Assembly: GCA_964410945.1 (NCBI GenBank)
Contig: CAYPJE010000058.1
Coordinates: 1 to 16,908 of the forward strand
Direction of reading: 5' to 3'
From: CAYPJE01 sp964410945
GTDB taxonomy: Bacteria > Fidelibacterota > Marinisomatia > Marinisomatales > TCS56
Length of the DNA: 16,908 nucleotides
In this document: positions 14,631 to 16,908 of the stretch, piece by piece
How the letters are laid out: each line of letters starts with the position of its first letter
Position numbering within the stretch: the stretch's first letter is position 1
Program-made: the position numbers and the translations under genes
The notes under the pieces: generated by a model
Database searches by the model: none
What the model was told of the DNA's origin: nothing
The model's input: the letters and a program-made list of their open reading frames with translations, nothing else

Positions 14631-16908
14631 ATGAAAATTTCTAGATATTCTGCCATTAACATCCTCCTGATCGTGGTCTTCATGGTTGGCGGTTTGATCG
14701 CTAAAGAAAGAATCGGCACTGCTCCGTCATTGTCGAAAACTGCTGTAGCATCAACCGGTAACTTCGATGGTAACCGCGTTCGAGATGATTTGGAAAATAA
14801 TGGTATGGTGGTTAGTCACCGGATCAGCGGCCACTCCGGAATGGAATGGCCCAAAGAGAATCATACCTACACCGTTTATGCCTCCGGTGTCTGGCTGGCA
14901 GGAACGGTTGGTGGGCAGATTCGTACCGCCACTGCCGAATACGGTCCGGAGCGCGTGCCCGGTCCCTACGGTGGTGACCAGAGTGACCCCTCCTACAAAC
15001 TCTATAAAGTTAACAAGTCTGATCTGGCCGATCCTTTGAATGCACCGGATTTCCAGAATTGGCCGGCTGACCTGGGTGCCCCCTGGGTTGATGCCGATGG
15101 TGATGGTGTTTATAATCCGTTGCCAAATGGTCCGGATATGCCGGAATTCATTGGTGACCAGGTGATCTGGTACATCAGCAACGATGGCGATCCGACGGCC
15201 CATTCCATTTTCGGAACGGCACCGATGGGGGTTGAGGTTCAGACTACTATTTTCGGTTTCAATCGTCCCGACGCCTTCGGTGACATGATGTTTGTGAAAG
15301 AACTGATTATCAACCAGGGTGAAGAAACGATTGAGGATATGTATATTGGTGTCTGGTCCGATCCGGACCTTGGTGATGCCGCTGACGACTTCGTCGGTTG
15401 TGATACTACCCTCAGTATGGGTATCTGTTACAATGATGGCGGAGATACGGATTTTGCCGGTTTCGCAGAAGGTACACCAGCGGTGGGCTATGACTTCTTC
15501 CAGGGACCGATTATTCCCTCGGTTGGAGACACTGCTTTTGCTCAGGGACGTAACATCCCGGGCTTCAGGAATCTGCCGATGACATCCTTCTCCAAATATA
15601 TCAACTCCGACGACCCGGTCTGGAGTGACCCGAACGATGCTGGCGAAATGTACAACCTGATGAAAGGTTTGATGAAATCAGGTCAGCCGTTCGATGTTAC
15701 TCTGACTGGTGGAAGCGCTTTTGTCCACCCCGGTGATCCCAGCCTTGATACTGGTCCCACCGATACGGAATATGTGGACTGGGATGTTCACTCCTCCGAT
15801 GACCGTCGTTTCCTGATGAATTCCGGTCCCTTTACAATGGTACCAGGCGATACACAGGAAGTTGTATTCGGTATAATGCATGCCGCAGCCGGTGGTCCGC
15901 TGGATTCCTACCAGTACCTTAAACAGGTCGATGCCCTGGCTCAGTTGGCTTACGATATTCAGTTTTCACTGCCGGCTTCTCCGGAAGCGCCGGTAGTATC
16001 GTATTCCACCCAGGCCACCGAAATCAACCTGTTCTGGGATGATGCACAGGAAGATTATTCCGTGCTTAGTCAGATTGATGTTATGCCGGTTCTGGAATCA
16101 TCAACCGATGTTTATGAAGGACAGGCTGTAGCTACAATAACAGCCACCTACTCATATGGTTATGATATCGACACTCCGCTCACCGAAGCCTATGATCCCG
16201 ACTCGGCCTATGCCCAGCCGGTGATCATTACCGGTGTGACCTACGATACGACCTATCACATGGAAGATGTGCTGGTCGAGACAGTCGAAGAATATACTGA
16301 TATACCAACAACCTTCGAATTTGAAGGGTACAATGTCTATCAGTTCGACAATGCCGCCGGTTCCGGTATCAGTAAATTAATCGCCACCTATGACCTGGTG
16401 AATGATATCACTGATATCCAGGATGATGAATTTGATGCCGAACGCGGTGAAACCATCCTTGTGACGGTTCAGGAAGGCAGCGACAATGGTCTCGAGCACA
16501 GCATTTCCATTACCCAGGATGCACTGAATAATGGCGCCCCGTTATTGACTAACCGGGTCTATTATTTTGCTGTAACCGCCTACGGCTACAATGCCTATGG
16601 TATTCCCAAGGTATTGGAAAGCGCTCCGCAGATCCTGGCCATCCGGCCTGCCGATCCGACTGCCTTAGCAGTTGAAGGCGCCGGTGAGGAAGATCTGTCC
16701 GACGACGTTGAACATTCCGCCGGTGTATCCGATGGAAGTGTTGAAGTCGTGGTGGTCGATCCCCACGAAGTAACCGGCCATGATTACCAGGTTACCTTCC
16801 ACGACCAGGATTTCTTCAAGGATTCCGATGGTCTGTGGTATGCCGGTGATCCGCCGGCCAAACGCCTGGCCAAGACCCTAGATTTAACAGGATCAACCGT
16901 TGATGCCT
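14631..16908 (+). CDS. Large secreted FN3-like protein paired with TonB receptor (3' end outside window)
   Basis: The frame runs from ATG 14631 to the window edge with no stop (759 complete codons); the C-terminus is missing. Residues 1-24 are a signal peptide (INILLIVVFMVGGLIA). The mature part begins with a region rich in Asn, Gly and Asp; a thrombospondin-3-like calcium motif DADGDGVYNP is at 154-163, and the segment that follows has GDQVIWYISNDGD and, later, MGVEVQTTIFGFNR. From about 449 an FN3-like beta-sandwich appears (EAPVVSYSTQATEINLFWDD), apparently interrupted by an insertion and resumed at about 560-680 (FEFEGYNVYQF; NRVYYFAVTAYGYNAYG). The ribosome binding site GGAGGTG (14617-14623) is seven bases before ATG, and the gene is 16 bp behind the receptor gene, so both should be one transcript. 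I recall similar large proteins beside TonB receptors in Marinimicrobia-, KSB1- and Ignavibacteria-type genomes, usually ending in a type IX sorting tail; such a tail is expected past the edge. Function is unknown: a surface ligand-binding partner is the best guess. Confidence 0.88.
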   Translation, partial: MKISRYSAINILLIVVFMVGGLIAKERIGTAPSLSKTAVASTGNFDGNRVRDDLENNGMVVSHRISGHSGMEWPKENHTYTVYASGVWLAGTVGGQIRTATAEYGPERVPGPYGGDQSDPSYKLYKVNKSDLADPLNAPDFQNWPADLGAPWVDADGDGVYNPLPNGPDMPEFIGDQVIWYISNDGDPTAHSIFGTAPMGVEVQTTIFGFNRPDAFGDMMFVKELIINQGEETIEDMYIGVWSDPDLGDAADDFVGCDTTLSMGICYNDGGDTDFAGFAEGTPAVGYDFFQGPIIPSVGDTAFAQGRNIPGFRNLPMTSFSKYINSDDPVWSDPNDAGEMYNLMKGLMKSGQPFDVTLTGGSAFVHPGDPSLDTGPTDTEYVDWDVHSSDDRRFLMNSGPFTMVPGDTQEVVFGIMHAAAGGPLDSYQYLKQVDALAQLAYDIQFSLPASPEAPVVSYSTQATEINLFWDDAQEDYSVLSQIDVMPVLESSTDVYEGQAVATITATYSYGYDIDTPLTEAYDPDSAYAQPVIITGVTYDTTYHMEDVLVETVEEYTDIPTTFEFEGYNVYQFDNAAGSGISKLIATYDLVNDITDIQDDEFDAERGETILVTVQEGSDNGLEHSISITQDALNNGAPLLTNRVYYFAVTAYGYNAYGIPKVLESAPQILAIRPADPTALAVEGAGEEDLSDDVEHSAGVSDGSVEVVVVDPHEVTGHDYQVTFHDQDFFKDSDGLWYAGDPPAKRLAKTLDLTGSTVDA

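Noticed and set aside
14751..15203. 150-aa minus-strand open frame
   Set aside because: It is antisense to the large secreted protein, which has an intact frame, a signal peptide and a good ribosome binding site.
14631..16908. SusD-like partner of the receptor
   Set aside because: There is no lipoprotein signal (no Cys after the hydrophobic core) and no SusD/TPR-type helical sequence; the protein is beta-rich, with FN3-like segments.

Overview
The window looks like chromosomal DNA from a bacterium of the FCB group (Fibrobacteres-Chlorobi-Bacteroidetes and relatives), probably from the Marinimicrobia (SAR406), Calditrichota or KSB1 side rather than a classical Bacteroidetes. The reasons are a secreted M1 peptidase ending in a 'NYPNPFNP' type A sorting tail (type IX secretion), a TonB-dependent receptor with an N-terminal carboxypeptidase-regulatory-like domain, and a large secreted FN3-like protein of a type I associate with those lineages, directly downstream of the receptor. 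The lineage is inferred; the window has no rRNA or other phylogenetic marker.

Layout. 1-62: the left edge carries what looks like the terminus of an IS21-like insertion sequence, then 10 bases of host sequence. 63-162: a 100-N scaffold gap. 163-943 (minus): the 5' part of a secreted right-handed beta-helix protein, broken at the gap inside a 69-bp tandem repeat. 967-2901 (minus): a secreted M1 metallopeptidase, 23 bp upstream of the beta-helix gene and probably cotranscribed with it. 2954-6247 (plus, divergent from M1): a DmpA-type P1 peptidase, a saccharopine dehydrogenase-like oxidoreductase, and a secreted DUF1028-TPR protein. 6248-6450: an intergenic region with a 14-bp inverted repeat enclosing a G-quadruplex-prone C-rich loop, and a TetR-type operator. 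6451-10937 (plus): a probable operon of a TetR regulator, a threonine synthase overlapping it by 4 bp, and a large RND/MMPL-type exporter. 10938-11434: a 497-bp non-coding leader with several perfect palindromes and a possible leader peptide. 11435-16908 (plus): a TonB-dependent receptor and a large secreted protein that runs off the right edge.

How the parts may fit. The left half is about handling peptides and amino acids: an extracellular aminopeptidase, a cytoplasmic N-terminal peptidase, an amino-acid dehydrogenase-like enzyme and a DUF1028 Ntn-like protein. The middle block couples a regulator, an amino-acid biosynthetic enzyme fold and an inner-membrane exporter in one transcript, which is an odd combination. 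The right block is an outer-membrane receptor with a cell-surface partner, both carrying acidic calcium-loop motifs. It resembles a SusCD-like uptake pair in layout, but with an unrelated partner.

Two real genes run into a gap or the window edge: the beta-helix gene at 163-943 and the secreted protein from 14631 to the right end. I translated both by hand from the sequence.
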